Shown here piece by piece: positions 21,960-35,600 of a stretch of 64,000 nucleotides of DNA (within the stretch, counting starts at the first letter, position 1; every line of letters begins with the position of its first letter). The stretch covers positions 15,665,906-15,729,905 of the forward strand of contig CM072160.1 in the NCBI GenBank assembly GCA_036850595.1, written 5' to 3'. The position numbers and the translations under genes are program-made. The notes under the pieces were generated by a model that did not search any database, was not told the origin of the DNA, and saw nothing but the letters and a program-made list of their open reading frames with translations. The DNA is from Rhyacichthys aspro. Taxonomy: Eukaryota; Chordata; Actinopteri; Gobiiformes; Rhyacichthyidae.

Positions 21960-24925
21960 ATGATGTTTCGTAGAGCGCCGCTGTTAAAGAGGGTCGACAA
22001 TGAAAACGTGGACTCCGGAGCAGAAACTGGCGAGTGAGTCAACTGTCTGTGCGTTAGCTCTGGGCTAACAGTAGCAACTAGCAACTTCGCTTTTTATCTC
22101 TTACGGAGGGGCTAATGAGGTTTTTTTTTACACAGCTTTGAAAGTTAAAAACAATAGAGCACCACGCTTCTACACTTTTCTACATTGTGTCGCAGCTCTC
22201 ATTGATTTCTTTTATGGTGATAAGAGTTCTTCTTAAATAGTTTTTTAGCTTGTGTTAGCCAACAACAGATCATGCGTTGTCATGGTGACAGAAGGGCTAG
22301 TTTCCAAACCCACGACCACAAGATGGAGACAGATGTTTGTCTTTTATCCACTCAAAGTCTGAATGTATGATTTTATTTTTTTGTTATTCAGATCTGACTC
22401 CAGCAGGATGTCTTCATCTGGAAGTAAGTGTGATAATCTTTCTATTCAGCAAAAAATTGTGCTAAAATTACTTAAGAAATAAAAGGTAGAATTTATTATT
22501 GTTAAACATTGTGGGGTTCAGCTTTTAAATATTCATAGGCAATATTAGTCATTGCCTTGCCTTATGTGTGTTTTCCAGTCGATGTGATGACCAGGCGGCT
22601 CAGACAGCAGCGGCAGCAGGACTCTCTGTTATTGAATTTACACTTGTTGGCCAATCCAGGAGACTCCCTGCTTCTGCAGCAGACGCTGGACCGAGTGCTG
22701 CGCTGGCTCTGTCCAAGCCTGCGTATCTTTCATGTGTCAGAGAGGGCCTCCCCTTTTAGAAGTTATACTCGCTTATGTCCAGTGGCTGGTAAGAGTCTAC
22801 AAGTGTATTTTTACATTTAACATCTTGGTATCAAAGCATTCACAAACTAATAATGCTAAAAGGAGAAAATTCTAATAATTTCTCAACTGTTCAAATTTTA
22901 GGCTACCCGTCTCTGGCCATCACCTTCTTCCTCCATGAAGCCTATGGAGAGGAGCGGATTCTCAAGGTCCTTGACTTTTTCCAGCACCCTCCGTGGCAGT
23001 ATCACCACACAGAGAGCTGTGGCAGCCGAACCGCAGGGATCTATATATCTTCCAGCAGCTCGCCTGCCAGTGCCTTCATGCGACCCTATCTCCTTCCAAG
23101 TAGAGACTTCTACAGTCTGGGCGCAGGTATGCCTGTGTGGGGTGTTCGTCCAGTGCACTGTGGAGGAGAAATACTGCGTATTACACTATACAGTGGATAT
23201 GACAACTATGAGGACTCTGTGAGGCTCTATGAGACAGTTCTGCAGCGTCAGTCTGAGGAACAAAAGACAGGCTTCTGCTGGTTCACTCTACACACAGGTG
23301 AAAAAGTTGCTTTGAATATCTTTAGATGTCAATCATGAATAGTGCGTAACACGTTTGCTTACTCTGTACAGAGCCAGGGCTGTGCCTGCAGCTGGCAATA
23401 AAACAGTTGTCACCAGGGGTTCGAGTGGAGCCATGCAGCTCCGCTGTGCTGCAGTTTAGTGTGGAAGAAATTGGCCAGTTGGTTCCTTTGCTGCCTAATC
23501 CCTGCACACCTATCAGCACAACACGCTGGCAGACTGAAGATCTGGACGGAAATAAGGTGCTCATTCAGGTAAGAGCAACGAGGTGTAAGCCAGAAACTGT
23601 ATTTCCAACTGAGAACAGTAAGTAGAAATTTGTTTAGTTTGCTTTTCTTGTACATGCATTTGTGCTTGACTTATTATTATAGTGTAACTGTAATAAACCA
23701 ATGTGTACCAAACAAAGAAAGAAAACAACAGCAGGCTATTTTGTGTGATCTAAAAGTCTAAGCCGAATACCTCTAACAAGAAACAAGCTGTCAAAAAGCC
23801 ATATGTTCACTTCGTGTATGTTAATTCTGTCAAAGTTACTTAACTTGTTTAAATCTCTCAAGTCTCGGTGTAATTCATAATCCTTGTCTTGTCCTTCTGT
23901 TCTCTAGGTGAAAACCCCGGTTCAACCTCAAAGACCTTTGACCTGTGCTTTCCCCCTGAGCTGCCCCAGTGTGTCCCCTCGAGGGATACAGGTCAGAAGC
24001 CCAGGACAGGGCCACAGTCTTTCACCGTGCAGCTTTACAAGTCCCCTGTTCTGGCAAACACATAAACAAGGTAAATATTTTAATTATTTATTGTGACTCT
24101 TTGGGAAATTATTTTTACCTAAACAGTTAAGTTTTTTCAGGTGTCTTCTTCTTCAAAATAAACAAAAAAAAGTCTTTGCACACTTTACACCCACAGTTGC
24201 AACTTGTATAGGAACCCTGTACAGAGTCTTATGGATTTAGTTAGAAACAGCTCCTAATCTAACTTTGGTTTTAAAGAATAATGTACATTTTTATTTCTTA
24301 TGGTTGTTTAAGTGATGTTTAATAGCTGTGTTGCTAATGCCTAATACTTTTGGTTTGGTATTCAGGAGGACACAAACCTCGTGATTGTGATGGAGCAGCA
24401 GAAAGTTTTGGTTCAGGAAGTGGCTGCAGCAGTCCTCCAGGAAGCTCCTGTTACTCGTCCCAGCGCAGCAGTCCCGCACCACCCCCCACCTCTCATCAAC
24501 GTGAGTCCCCCTTGCGCCCCCACATCACACGCTCTCTTTCCCACCTTGTTCTTGAGGAGGACGAGGAGGAGACCAATGTGGACACAGGAATCCTCGTCTC
24601 ACCTCGCTCTGACATTGTGGACAAAACAATCACTCGCTCTTCCTCCGTGGACCTCTTGATGAGCCTTAACTCTGAGAGACCTGCAGCAGTGGGAGCCTCT
24701 GCAGTTGAAGTCCTAGCAAAGGAGCTGTGTGAATGTCTTCCACGGACATGTACACAAGCTGGGACGTGGGGGTTAGACTTGCCCAGAGAGGGCTGGGGTA
24801 GTAGGACAGGAGAGGCTGGACAAAGCCCCTCCGATGGGATAAACAGGACTTGCACTGAGCCCTGCACCAAGCTGCTGTCTCCTAAAACAAACTGTGATGA
24901 GCCAGAGGATGAATTCTTCATTTGA
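21960..24925 (+). CDS. fam124b: FAM124B-like protein, complete, 7 exons
   Basis: FAM124 proteins have a poorly understood domain; human FAM124B has been reported to associate with chromatin remodellers, so the function is not established. Exons: 21960-22033, 22392-22423, 22579-22788, 22902-23297, 23372-23568, 23908-24070, 24366-24925. They sum to 1632 nt, 543 aa. The start ATGATG is the first in-frame Met after an upstream ATG that is followed at once by a stop. The domain core reads LRIFHVSERASPFRSYTRL, FLHEAYGEERILKVLDFF, VWGVRPVHCGGEILRITLYS and PLLPNPCTPISTTRWQTED, matching FAM124B better than FAM124A. The last exon encodes a Ser/Pro-rich, acidic and probably disordered tail ending DEPEDEFFI. 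Position directly downstream of cul3 on the same strand supports orthology to human FAM124B. At 543 aa it is longer than human FAM124B (about 455 aa). Confidence 0.92.
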
Positions 24926-26656
24926 ACTGTTGCCACAATGGTGTGGAAATCATCAGAGTTAAAAAAATGTATGTGGAAGTGGCCTGAGGTCAGCACTCTA
25001 GAAAAACCTGGTGGGACAGGTGTTATTAAGAAATGATTTTTTTCTTTATTTTTTTATATTAACAAGCATTTATTTTCCCCACTTCAGTTCTGCTCCCAGT
25101 CTCAAGCAAGATAAATATTATGTTTAGTTTTCATTATCCAAAAATATGTTTTTTATGTCCTGTGTTTTATGATAAGTGTAGGTCTGTCAGTATAAAATAT
25201 CAAATTGTGTAGATGTGATAATCCTGGGAATAAGGGTTAACAGGTTATTTATAAAGCTCTTTTCATTTTGCTGGTTCTAAAAGCACTGTCAGTTTAAATT
25301 TTGTGTCATGTTACACTATTAGGCCAATGCCCTACTTTTTGATTGACTTTGACTTTGATGAAGATGAGCTCAGTATGGGGCTTCTCTCTTTGATTAGAGA
25401 TCTGATTATGTCTGATTGTTATCCACAGAGCAGTCATATCTTTCTGTGTCAAGTTCTTATAAAGTAGGAGTAGCTTTATAGCTTCTGATTACATCTATTA
25501 ATTTATCAGTTATTTGTGTAGCTTTGTGACTTGGAAATGGCTTTGGAAATTAATTGCGAATCTAAATTAGGAAAGAATAAATAATGTAAACTGTTTTTTT
25601 ATTGTTAATCAATGAAGAAGACTCTCCCTAAGCAGCATATTTGTAAAACTGTAATTACAGTACTCCTGCAGTAAACTGAGGGATTAGCTGTCCGAAGACT
25701 AGAGTGAGAGATTAAGTGAAACTTTGGCTACACCCGGATACACCATGTGTTGTACAGTGAATATAGGGTTTGAAAGAGTCACTTTCAGCAGGTGGAGGTT
25801 AAACTCAAAACCTTTTATATGCCCAAAGGTAGATTGTGTATCATAACATAATGCTAAGAAATAATTTAGAGTTCATAGAATATAGACATAATTTGGTACT
25901 GCTGACTGAAACTTAAAGTGGGATTTGAAATGTTGACTGTATTAGGTTTATCGCTGATCAAGTGTTCCATTCAGCTTAAGTGCTGTTTTATAAATGGGTT
26001 TTAAAAACAAACACAGCTGTCAGACTTAACCATTATGTCCTGAATTACAAAGAAATGTTATGTTACTTTTAATAAAAAATATTTTCACGATAAATATGAG
26101 TGTACCTTAATATGGGTCAAAACCAAAACTACTATACAGGATTTGCCACTGTATATGAGTGTATATTAAATCAAAATATATATAATTATGAAATGATGTA
26201 AAGGTCTGAATCAGCCATACATTTTAACAGGAGAATACATTTTTCCATATTTTTTTCCATCACTAATGAAATTCAATCAATTTATTTTACATTTTTTATA
26301 CCAGCACACATGGAAAAAACGGATAAAAATGCTGTGTGATACAGTCTAACAAAAATATTTAAAAGAAACATGATAGAGATTGGAAAAAGAGTTTGACTAT
26401 TTTTACAGTATCTTACAAATGTAATTACCATTGAAGATAAGATTAAAAAAAAGTTACTGTGCAAATAATACAAGGAAAAATATGTGCATGTCCCCACCCA
26501 TAGTTCTGATCAATTTAGAAGTGTGTCTTGATATCCAAATGTACTTATGTCATATACAGTATGGCTTATTTGTATTATGTATATAGTTAGAACTTGCTGA
26601 AACCCAAACACATTAAAAATTGCACCAGAGGTCAGGCTTACAGCTCCCTCTACTGG
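24926..26656. other. Convergent 3' UTR region between fam124b (+) and mmp28 (-)
   Basis: This AT-rich spacer of 1.7 kb has no coding signal. Candidate fam124b poly(A) signals on + are AATAAA at 25576-25581 and 26071-26076. A candidate mmp28 signal on - is TTTATT at 26281-26286 (AATAAA on the coding strand). The two genes are tail to tail, so their 3' ends could overlap if the distal fam124b site is used. Confidence 0.5.
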
Positions 26657-29600
26657 TCAAAGGATATTATTGTTCTGAGGAATGTTGCTGCACCCAGCCC
26701 AGCTCAGATCCTTGGCCCACAGTCCCTCTTTGGTTACTCGCACCTTCACTGGGTCAAATCTCCAGAATCTGTGCTGTCTGAACAAATAGAGGCGTCCATC
26801 TGGACGGGTCAGCGCCCCATTGGTCCCTTGTGGCACCCCTGTCCAGTCTGTCAGTCTGCGGGGGTAGTAAGGCTCTGCGTGCAGGGTCCTAAGGTTCAGC
26901 ACGAAGTATCGGGAACCCTTGAAGAGGATCATATGTCCCAGAGGGGCATAAAAAAATGCACAGTCAGGGTGTCGAGGGAGGTCCAGGTCAGTGGTCTTCC
27001 TGGGAAAACCTGGGTCCAGCTGAGTCTCTGTGTAACGCCACATCCTCCTCCCTGCACACACCACACAGTGAAATATCATATAGTACCACACTGATTTTGT
27101 AATATCAATCATGACTTCATTGTAAAATTAATAAAATAATCCTAACTAAATGATCTTACCTCTTCTATTCTACAAAAATATTTAGACAATCCATTATGAT
27201 GCTGGACAAGGCTACGCTTCACAGTAAATAACAAGTTGCTACTCAAGTGAAGCTATTTCAGATCGCTGAAATGTACAACTTTAAATAGCTCTTTCCTTGT
27301 CAAAGTTAATTGAATGTGAACATTGTCATGTCTATAAAAGGAAGTATTAGCCCCATGCATGAGCTCAGTGAAGCAGTACCTTTAAAAAAGTATAACTTGG
27401 AGTCCAGTGGAGAGAAGGCAGCAGCCTCGATGGCTGGAGGGAGGTCTGACCAGCGCTGACGGAGGGGTAGCGGACCTCTAACACCACCTGTAGCTGACAC
27501 TGTCCAGTAAAAACTCCCCCGAAATACAAGCACTGTCCCGTTCTGATCTAAAGGCAAACACAGCACAACTAAAGAAGCTGAATCTTGATTTCCTACAGTT
27601 AGATAAAAGGCAGTTGTAAGTAATCTCACCCATAGTCACAGCATCAAAAACACCTTGGCAGTACAGGGGTTGGCCAATGTTTTGTTGCCCCTTGTGGGTT
27701 TCTGTGAGCTCCCACTCTTGCAGCACAGTGTGTAAGACCTGTCCAGGCAGTCGTATGGGACGGTCCCCTGATGGTTTACCTAAAGATACACAATGTCCAA
27801 AAAAGTCATTCATGATAGGAGGAACCCTTCACAAAACTATCCAGGGACTGGGGATTTGTCAACAATAAACTCAGTGATGTTGAATGTGGTTGAGTTGATT
27901 TATACAGATGGATGGCATTTACTGCACAGGAAATAGACTAATTACAATTGAGAAGCAGCATTAAAACTTGCTTTGTAACAATCCTGTATTAAACACATGC
28001 CTGCCTTATAATGCTTGAACAATCATGAAAAAAGAGCACATAAGAGCTGAACAAAAGAAAAAAGTATATAAATATATGCAAAAAAAAAAAAAATTGTGTT
28101 TGTTTTGATGTGACATTACATTTGTTTGTAAGGAGCTGAACAAACATTTATGTAGGAGTTTGATAAAATCAGCACACCCAGGAGGAGGCAATCAGGAAAA
28201 GATGGTATACAAAACCACAGGATATCAGCTGAAAAAGCTTTACAGTGTTTTGCAGTAAAAATAGAGAAACGTGCACAACATCTCCAAATTTATTGAACAA
28301 ATGCAGCAAGTAAATTTTTTTTTTCTCATTTTTAACAGTTTGTGCTTCACGCTTCAAGACTTTTAATGTGTCTTGTCACAGAGCAAAGCAGAGGAGGTTA
28401 GGTGCTCTGGAGACTGACATGTTCAGGCTGCCTTTACATCTGCTTCTTATCACCTCACCCTGTTCAACACACACAGGCGCTCACATATGCTCTGCCTATA
28501 GCGCATATCTTAAAGCAGATGCAGCGTTTTCATAGTGCCAGGAGGGCTGTCAGTCGACGTTCTTGTCCATGTCTGCTTGACATTTGCGTGGGAGCAGCTG
28601 GGGAGAGATTTCTGCCACAGGGAGGAATCCAGGTCGATAGGCAGAGAGGCCTGTACATGATGTTAAATTCCACCTGAGCTTTGATTTGAATGGAAAGGAA
28701 AATGGTCATTTCTTTGTATTTGTCTACTATAAAAGTTAAAAGTAGAGCATGCCACGGTGAAACCCTAATGTTTAACTGTGTGCCATTTGTTTTCAGACAC
28801 TTCAACCTAAACTAACTTAGCATCTGTCTTGTAAAAAAGCTTTATATGGTAAAGAGGCAAACTCATAAAACTCTATGGAAAAAATGGAAAACTGTTCCTA
28901 AATACTGCTCAGACGAAGCAAGAGTGTATGTTTTTATTTTGTCCTATATGAACAGGGGAGGCTCCGAGGATATAAAACTGGCAGATACCATTTAAGGAAG
29001 CTGAGGTTGGACAGTTTCCAGCAGCAGAGCAGATGTGACTCTTCAGAATTAAAAAACAAGTAGAAAGCGTCTGGACTGTGCTGCTGGGTGGGATCTCAAA
29101 TTCACTGCTTAATTATCCAAGTGACTGTCCCGGAGCCACGCTAACATTCCTACAGAACTAGCCGAGATTAGGATTTCACTGGCAGCTGTTTTACCTTTGT
29201 GTCTGAGCGCTTTACACAGTGCTTCGACAGGCTCCTCAGACAAGCAGCAGGTAGATGGAATAGTTCAATTTGGCACTTAAGGACACATTTTGTTGGAGTG
29301 TAACCAGTTTCTTAGTAACAATGGGATAAAAAGATATAGGAACCTGCCTAAAAGATAACACCTAAATAAGAATTTGATTTATTTTTGTTGAGCTAAGATA
29401 ATAATACATCTCAGCAAATAGAAGAGAGTAGGAAATCCCCCAACCTGCTGCTGCTGCTGATGTGAAGTGTGTGTCTGAGAATGTGTGTTATTTGACATTC
29501 ACACCTACACTGACCTCAGGCTCAACTAATAAAACAGACACAGTTCAGACTCCTTGCACTTGTTCAATGCACATACAATACAGTGGGATTGTGCGTCACT

Positions 29601-32600
29601 GCTTTTCCGAGAGCACAAAAGTGATTTATGTGACGTTTTGTTATGGATAATTATTATAATCTTTTTATTTTTATTCTCGTGGAAATAAATAAAATAGGCT
29701 TTTCCCCTCTACTCATTCTTGGTCTGTGTTTGCAAATGGCAGCCTCCCTAGTTGTCACAGTTCAGTAACGCAGCTGACACTTCGGGGCCAAAAGAGGTAA
29801 GACTTATGACATAACTGCAACAGTGTGCCCTTGTTTTCTTAAAGTCTCTTGTTTATTCTAACCGTGCAGAATTTTTCTTTCTAGTGTTTTCCAATATCTA
29901 TTGACCGTCTCCGAAACAGACACATTCATCATGTAGTTGCTATCACGCCCTGCAACTTGACCTTAACCCAAAAGTGGTAAATGTTATTGCATGTGGAGAT
30001 GCTAAGGTTTAAACCAATATACAATCGATGCAAACCTCTAATAAAAATCCCTGTCCATGGAATCTAATCACTACATTCTCTGAAACCAATGTTAGGAAAA
30101 CATCTTTAAATCTTTCACAACGTTACAGAATTTTAAATATGTAAAAATTTCAGTTACACTGCTTAGTAATAGTGTACTGGCTCACATATATAACCCTGTT
30201 TGTATCTGTTAGGCAAAAGAGCAATGAGTGGAGTATATGTAATAAAGCATCCTTGTTCATTGCTTCCTAAACACTAGTACTTTCCCAGGCATACTTAAGA
30301 TCGTGCTTTTTCTCAGAAGGTACTTAACTATGATGACAGATATATGCAGGAAAGGAATGGTGCACTTCATAAAACTTGCCATGATGTAAATACATCTGTA
30401 CACTCACTGCTTTGGTATTTTGAAATGGTCTCTGAAGACATAGCGCAAAGCATTTTACAAGCGGTTCATTTAAAACTATATATTTTTGATTGGATAGAAC
30501 CTAAAGTCATAAAGTGTGTCAGGTTTTGCAGGAAAGAATGGAAACCACTCACAAGCCCCAACCGCTTCTGACATTGGACACTTTACATCATCCTTATTCA
30601 TAAGGAAAATGAACCTTTGCCGTAATAATTCCAACTCTAATATCCTCTTACCATAGAGCTGCTGCACTGCGATAATGTCGTCCCAGCTCAGCACCAGGCT
30701 GCGGCCCAGTTTCCTGTAGTAGGGAGACATTAAAGCGTGACGTACGGGCGAGTGCTCCAGTCCCAGAGTGTGTCCGATCTCGTGGGCCGTCACCAAGAAC
30801 AGGTTGTGTCCCTTATGGCCGTTCAGCGTCCATCTCTCCGCCATGTCGAAGTGGGCCTCTCCTCGGCGAGGCAGAAAAGCGTGGGCTAAAGTTCCTCCTG
30901 CCGTTCAAAGAAGAATATGGCATTTTAACACACACATTATTAACAAGTCTCTAAGTGATTAAATTCTGTCTAGGCACAAAACAAAACCGTGATATTAATC
31001 TGAGTGTGTCATTAAACTAAAGCCAGCACTTTGTTTGTTAGTTCTGAGATGTCCTGTTATTGTTTACACATAAACAGTAGGAGATAGGATAGGAGAGGAG
31101 TCTTCAGGAAGTTTGGGATAAAGATCTATTTGCAGAGAGAGACCTGAGTACAAATTACATACATACAGGTTCCAGCTGGAGTGAGTCACACAAAACAGTC
31201 ATCACAGCCATAAGCAGTAATTCAAACATCCATTTTCCACGTGCTATGAGAGGCTTCTGTCAGCACCCCTTCATTGTTGTAAGAGTGACCCTGACCTGGT
31301 CCGTCAAAGGCATTGCTGGCCCCGTCGTTGTGGTCTCCCTCGTAGAACGCCAGCCGGATGTCAGCGGCTCCCTCGGGGGCCTCTTGGAAAACCAGGCCCG
31401 ACACATTGCTCCACAGCTGGAAGGCCGCTCGCACCGCCAGCCGCACAGAGCCCAGGGACAGGTGACGAGGCCAGTTCACGATCTGGTAGGTCAGGTGACG
31501 CTTGTACCACTTCTCAGCTGTAGAAAACCCAGCAACACCAGAGGATATAAGAAACAACAAGTTACATACACCCAAAACATTAAAATAGGGCCCCCCACTA
31601 CCCGAAAAAAAAATAAGCGGCATTAAATATATGAATGAAAAAAGTCCCAAACTGATTCAAACTGTAACGTTCATGGTGTTTTTAATCTGTTACTGTATAA
31701 TGAATATTGAAACTGAGAGTGTTACAAGGGGGAAAATTTAAAGGACACTGTCACTCACACAACAAATGATGATATCAAGGGCGTTTTGCTCATAGAGGAC
31801 TACAAAATTCAGCAAATCTAAATGATGGGGCTAGGTTTGATACCCATGAGGCGGCTCACTTTGTTAAACGGTGCATATTTCTTCAGCATATTGCCGTACA
31901 ACTCTGTTCTGTGATCTGAATTTTGAAAAATGTGCCCTGTATTAGGCAATATATAGCTCGAAAACAAAGAGGCAAGACTATAGCCATAACACTGAGCACA
32001 TTAATCTCTTCACAAACTGTTTATCATTATTATTACGTTCTTGCATAGCCATTTATTTACATCGTCCACTTCCTGAATTATAAACTCAGTTGTCACAAAT
32101 CCACAGTACAGCCAAGATGTTTTGAAGTAGAGACTCTCATATCCACAAGCAGAGCCAAAATGATAGGACGTTAACCATGTACGCTCACAGCTGGGTAAAC
32201 GAACAAGCACTCAAAGTACATGCTTGACTAAACAGTTTACTCCAACACGTGTCTGTGGTTTCTCAGCTTTGATGTAATTACAAGAGCGGCTCCCATCCGA
32301 ATCTCGCATTTGCTCAGGGACCGAGGGGTGCTCTATTCAGCTGTTCTTACATTTGAACAGCTTTAATCTCTTCATATACACACAAGATTACCCAGTGTAA
32401 TCTGGAAACAAAGCACAGTGCACACATCGAGTAAGTGCAGACTCAGAGGCTGCCTCGCAGGAAACCATCTCGAGATAAGGAACCTTAGAGGCAACCCGCC
32501 GCTGACTCTGTGAAAGTAGAGAAAGGCTGCACAATATATTGCACATTTTTTGTTACTGCAATATCAACAATCTCGGTATCTGTCAAATCAACGCCTTAAA

Positions 32601-35600
32601 TCAATGTGGTGCAACCAGATTTAAGAGTCATTGCTGCAATGTGGTTAGTGGAAGTTAGACTAAGGGTGGTGTTTCTTTATACATCTGAATACAATTTAAC
32701 TTTTTCTATAATATAATATTTCAAGTCACATCGTCATAACTCATATTATCATTGCAACTGTCGACACAGGTTTTTTTAATCTCCTGCATGAAACAACAAT
32801 TACTTGATTAAGCTTTGTGAGAAAGACAAAGATTCAGTACAAGCCTCAATGTGAGTTGAATTTTCATAGTAACACTAATCCATCAATTTACAGGTTTAAT
32901 GGTGGACAAGTGTAGATGGATTTTAAGCGAAAATCATTTTGAAGAGTACAATGTCACTATGCGTGGCCACAAGTACAAAACACATTTTGTCGTTCAATTT
33001 GAAATAGAAACACTGTTCCTTAACCTATGTAACCTATGTCATTTATAATCTTGGATGGGTCAAATTAGGGACAAGGTTGGTACAAATAGATTGTGCACTT
33101 AAAATGACTTGCCAGAAGAGACACTTAAACATTTAAAGCTTTACCTATTGGGCAGTATAAATCAGCACTTGCACTTAAAAATATGTAGTTCATGATTGAT
33201 TATTTTATGTCTTAATTGAACTGCAGGAGGTTAGTATGAATGTGACTCAGCATTCTTCTGCTTAACAGCTAAATTATTACACAATGAAATTAAATGAAAA
33301 ATAGACTATAATTTAGTTGTGATCCATTTGTGCTTGTATAGCAAAGAGTAATGAATGAGATGAAAGTAAAGTAAGAGGAGCATTCTGTAAATTCCCCAGA
33401 GGTACCTCAATAACACCCTGGAGATAACAAAATATCTAAATATCTCAAACCATTAGGCTATGGGTTTGGCAGTGACATCAGTATGTGTAGTTTGAAGCCT
33501 AAACAGAACAGAGTGCAAGTCAACACAAATCTTTACGGTGTATACTTGAGCAGTGAGGGAACGTCACTCTTGGTATTTGTGTCGCAATGTTTCAAATGAA
33601 CTTTTTATCGATGGAGTGGAGCCTGAGGTCTAAAACACTAATTGTAATGCGGTCAATTAGAGACAGACATTTAAAAAAACAGTAAACATTTCACCTTAGG
33701 AGTGAAGGCTGTCATTATAAACTAGATTTTCCATGAGAGTTAGTGAGGCGTAGTTTCTGAGGTTTTATTCCCCGGTGAACATCTGAATGTGTTGCCACAT
33801 GAACTGGAGAACTGTACTCTCCGCAGAGCTTTGGCGCCTTTCCTATGACCCAGTCTGCCAAACAGTAAGAGGTCCCTGAGGACGGAGGAGAGGCCAGGAA
33901 GTCAGACACTCACGACATTCCACGACTTCCCTTATGGAAGTAATTAACATGATGCCCATTATGTGAATAGTGTAGGGAGGGTACGTTATCACAGACATTC
34001 GGAAGTGCACGAGATCATCAGATAGACAAAGTTATTGTTTGTTTTGTTGCTGGTGTCAAGAATGGTATTCGGCACATACTCTCACTATGCAAAGGCTACA
34101 CAGTATACCACTTCAGGTGAGGTTGAGAAAAGGATTCACCTGTGTGTGGCACGACATTGAAAGTAAAAATAAAACACAACTCATAAGGAAACATCAATGT
34201 CTGTACTCAAAATCTGCCAGACATCTTCCATCTGGACTGTCATAAGACTACAAGACCCCAGCTATAGCACATAAAAAGGTGACGTAGACAATGCATATTG
34301 CAGTGACATATTATACTGTATAACAGGTATTAAGCAATTCACACACTGCCTGTTGTAAACTTTAGCTGCTCCAAAGCTCTCATATCTGAAAACACACACA
34401 CCTACTGCTCTCACAGCACTTATCTTCAACAAGGGCAATGGAATTTCAGCTCTGCAAATATCACTGGGAGCAACCATCAGGTCCCACCACAAGTCAAGGT
34501 CTGTTTTCATTTGCCAGTAAGTTCACACCAAACTAGAAATCACATCATCAGTCCACAGCTGAAAGTGAATGTGCACAGGGGCTCTTCATCTGTCCGCTCA
34601 TCTCATTAGGATTTTACAGATGCCCAACAGGCCAAGGACAAACAGCTCAATGACTTTTAAATTCAATTAGAGTCAAGGTCAGACTGGTTTAGCATCGAAA
34701 TCTTAACCATAGGTAAGAAGGCAGTGAAAGATTTTATAAGATGTGTCTAAAAGAATAAGTGAAACGCAAACTTAGTTAATATAGTGTTATTAATGATGAA
34801 CCAGGTGTATGCATGAATTGCAAAAATGTCAAATCCAAACATGACGCTCATGCTTTATGCATTCTTCAAGCCGCAGGAAGAAAATTATCCATATATGCTG
34901 CTAAGGAAAGACAAAAAACGAGTGTTTGGACAGGAGAAGGCAGTAAGCACAACTACACAGCTTCTACAAAGACTATTACATTCCTAAACTACATCAATAG
35001 ATATGTGAGGCTACATTTTAAAGAGGTTTGACCTGAGGGTGCACAAGTATCTGCTATTATCTTTGTATTACAATGCTGCGGCCTGTCATATGAGTCATGT
35101 CTGAGACTAAAATAATAATAGTTGTTTTCTAACAGAGGCATAGGCTGTAATCCAACTACTCAGCCACTCAGGAACATATCCTGTCATTCAGCCAGAGATA
35201 TCAGGCCATTCAGATAGCCATCCAGCAGCAAACAGCGTAATCCAGTCAGTCAGTTATGGATGTGTTTACCAAGAGGAATATGTCAGGTACTGACATGAAG
35301 AGGCAGCAGCAAACATCAGCCACTGCTGCATTCCCTAACCATTAGCCAACTCTGTCAAAGGCAGGTAGGAATGTACAGGCTTCACACACAGTGAGGCTGG
35401 AGGCAGTGAGAGAGCACAAACTTAGTGCAGCAGCTGCTACTCCTTTACAAAGAGAAGTGATGGATGATGCCAAGGAGAAAAAAACACAAGTTGTAACATA
35501 CAAAACTAGGATATAATAAATATGATGAAAGCATAATAGGGCCATTAAGACCCCTGCCCATTCTTTAAGGGTCTCTCGGTTTGCTTATGACTAATGTTGA

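Noticed and set aside
28402..28677. 91-aa frame within mmp28 intron 5
   Set aside because: No homology recognised, no supporting splice sites or promoter; length is expected by chance.
31246..31626. 126-aa frame on + opposite mmp28 exon 4
   Set aside because: It is the antisense of the catalytic-domain exon; there are no splice or start signals and no recognisable protein.
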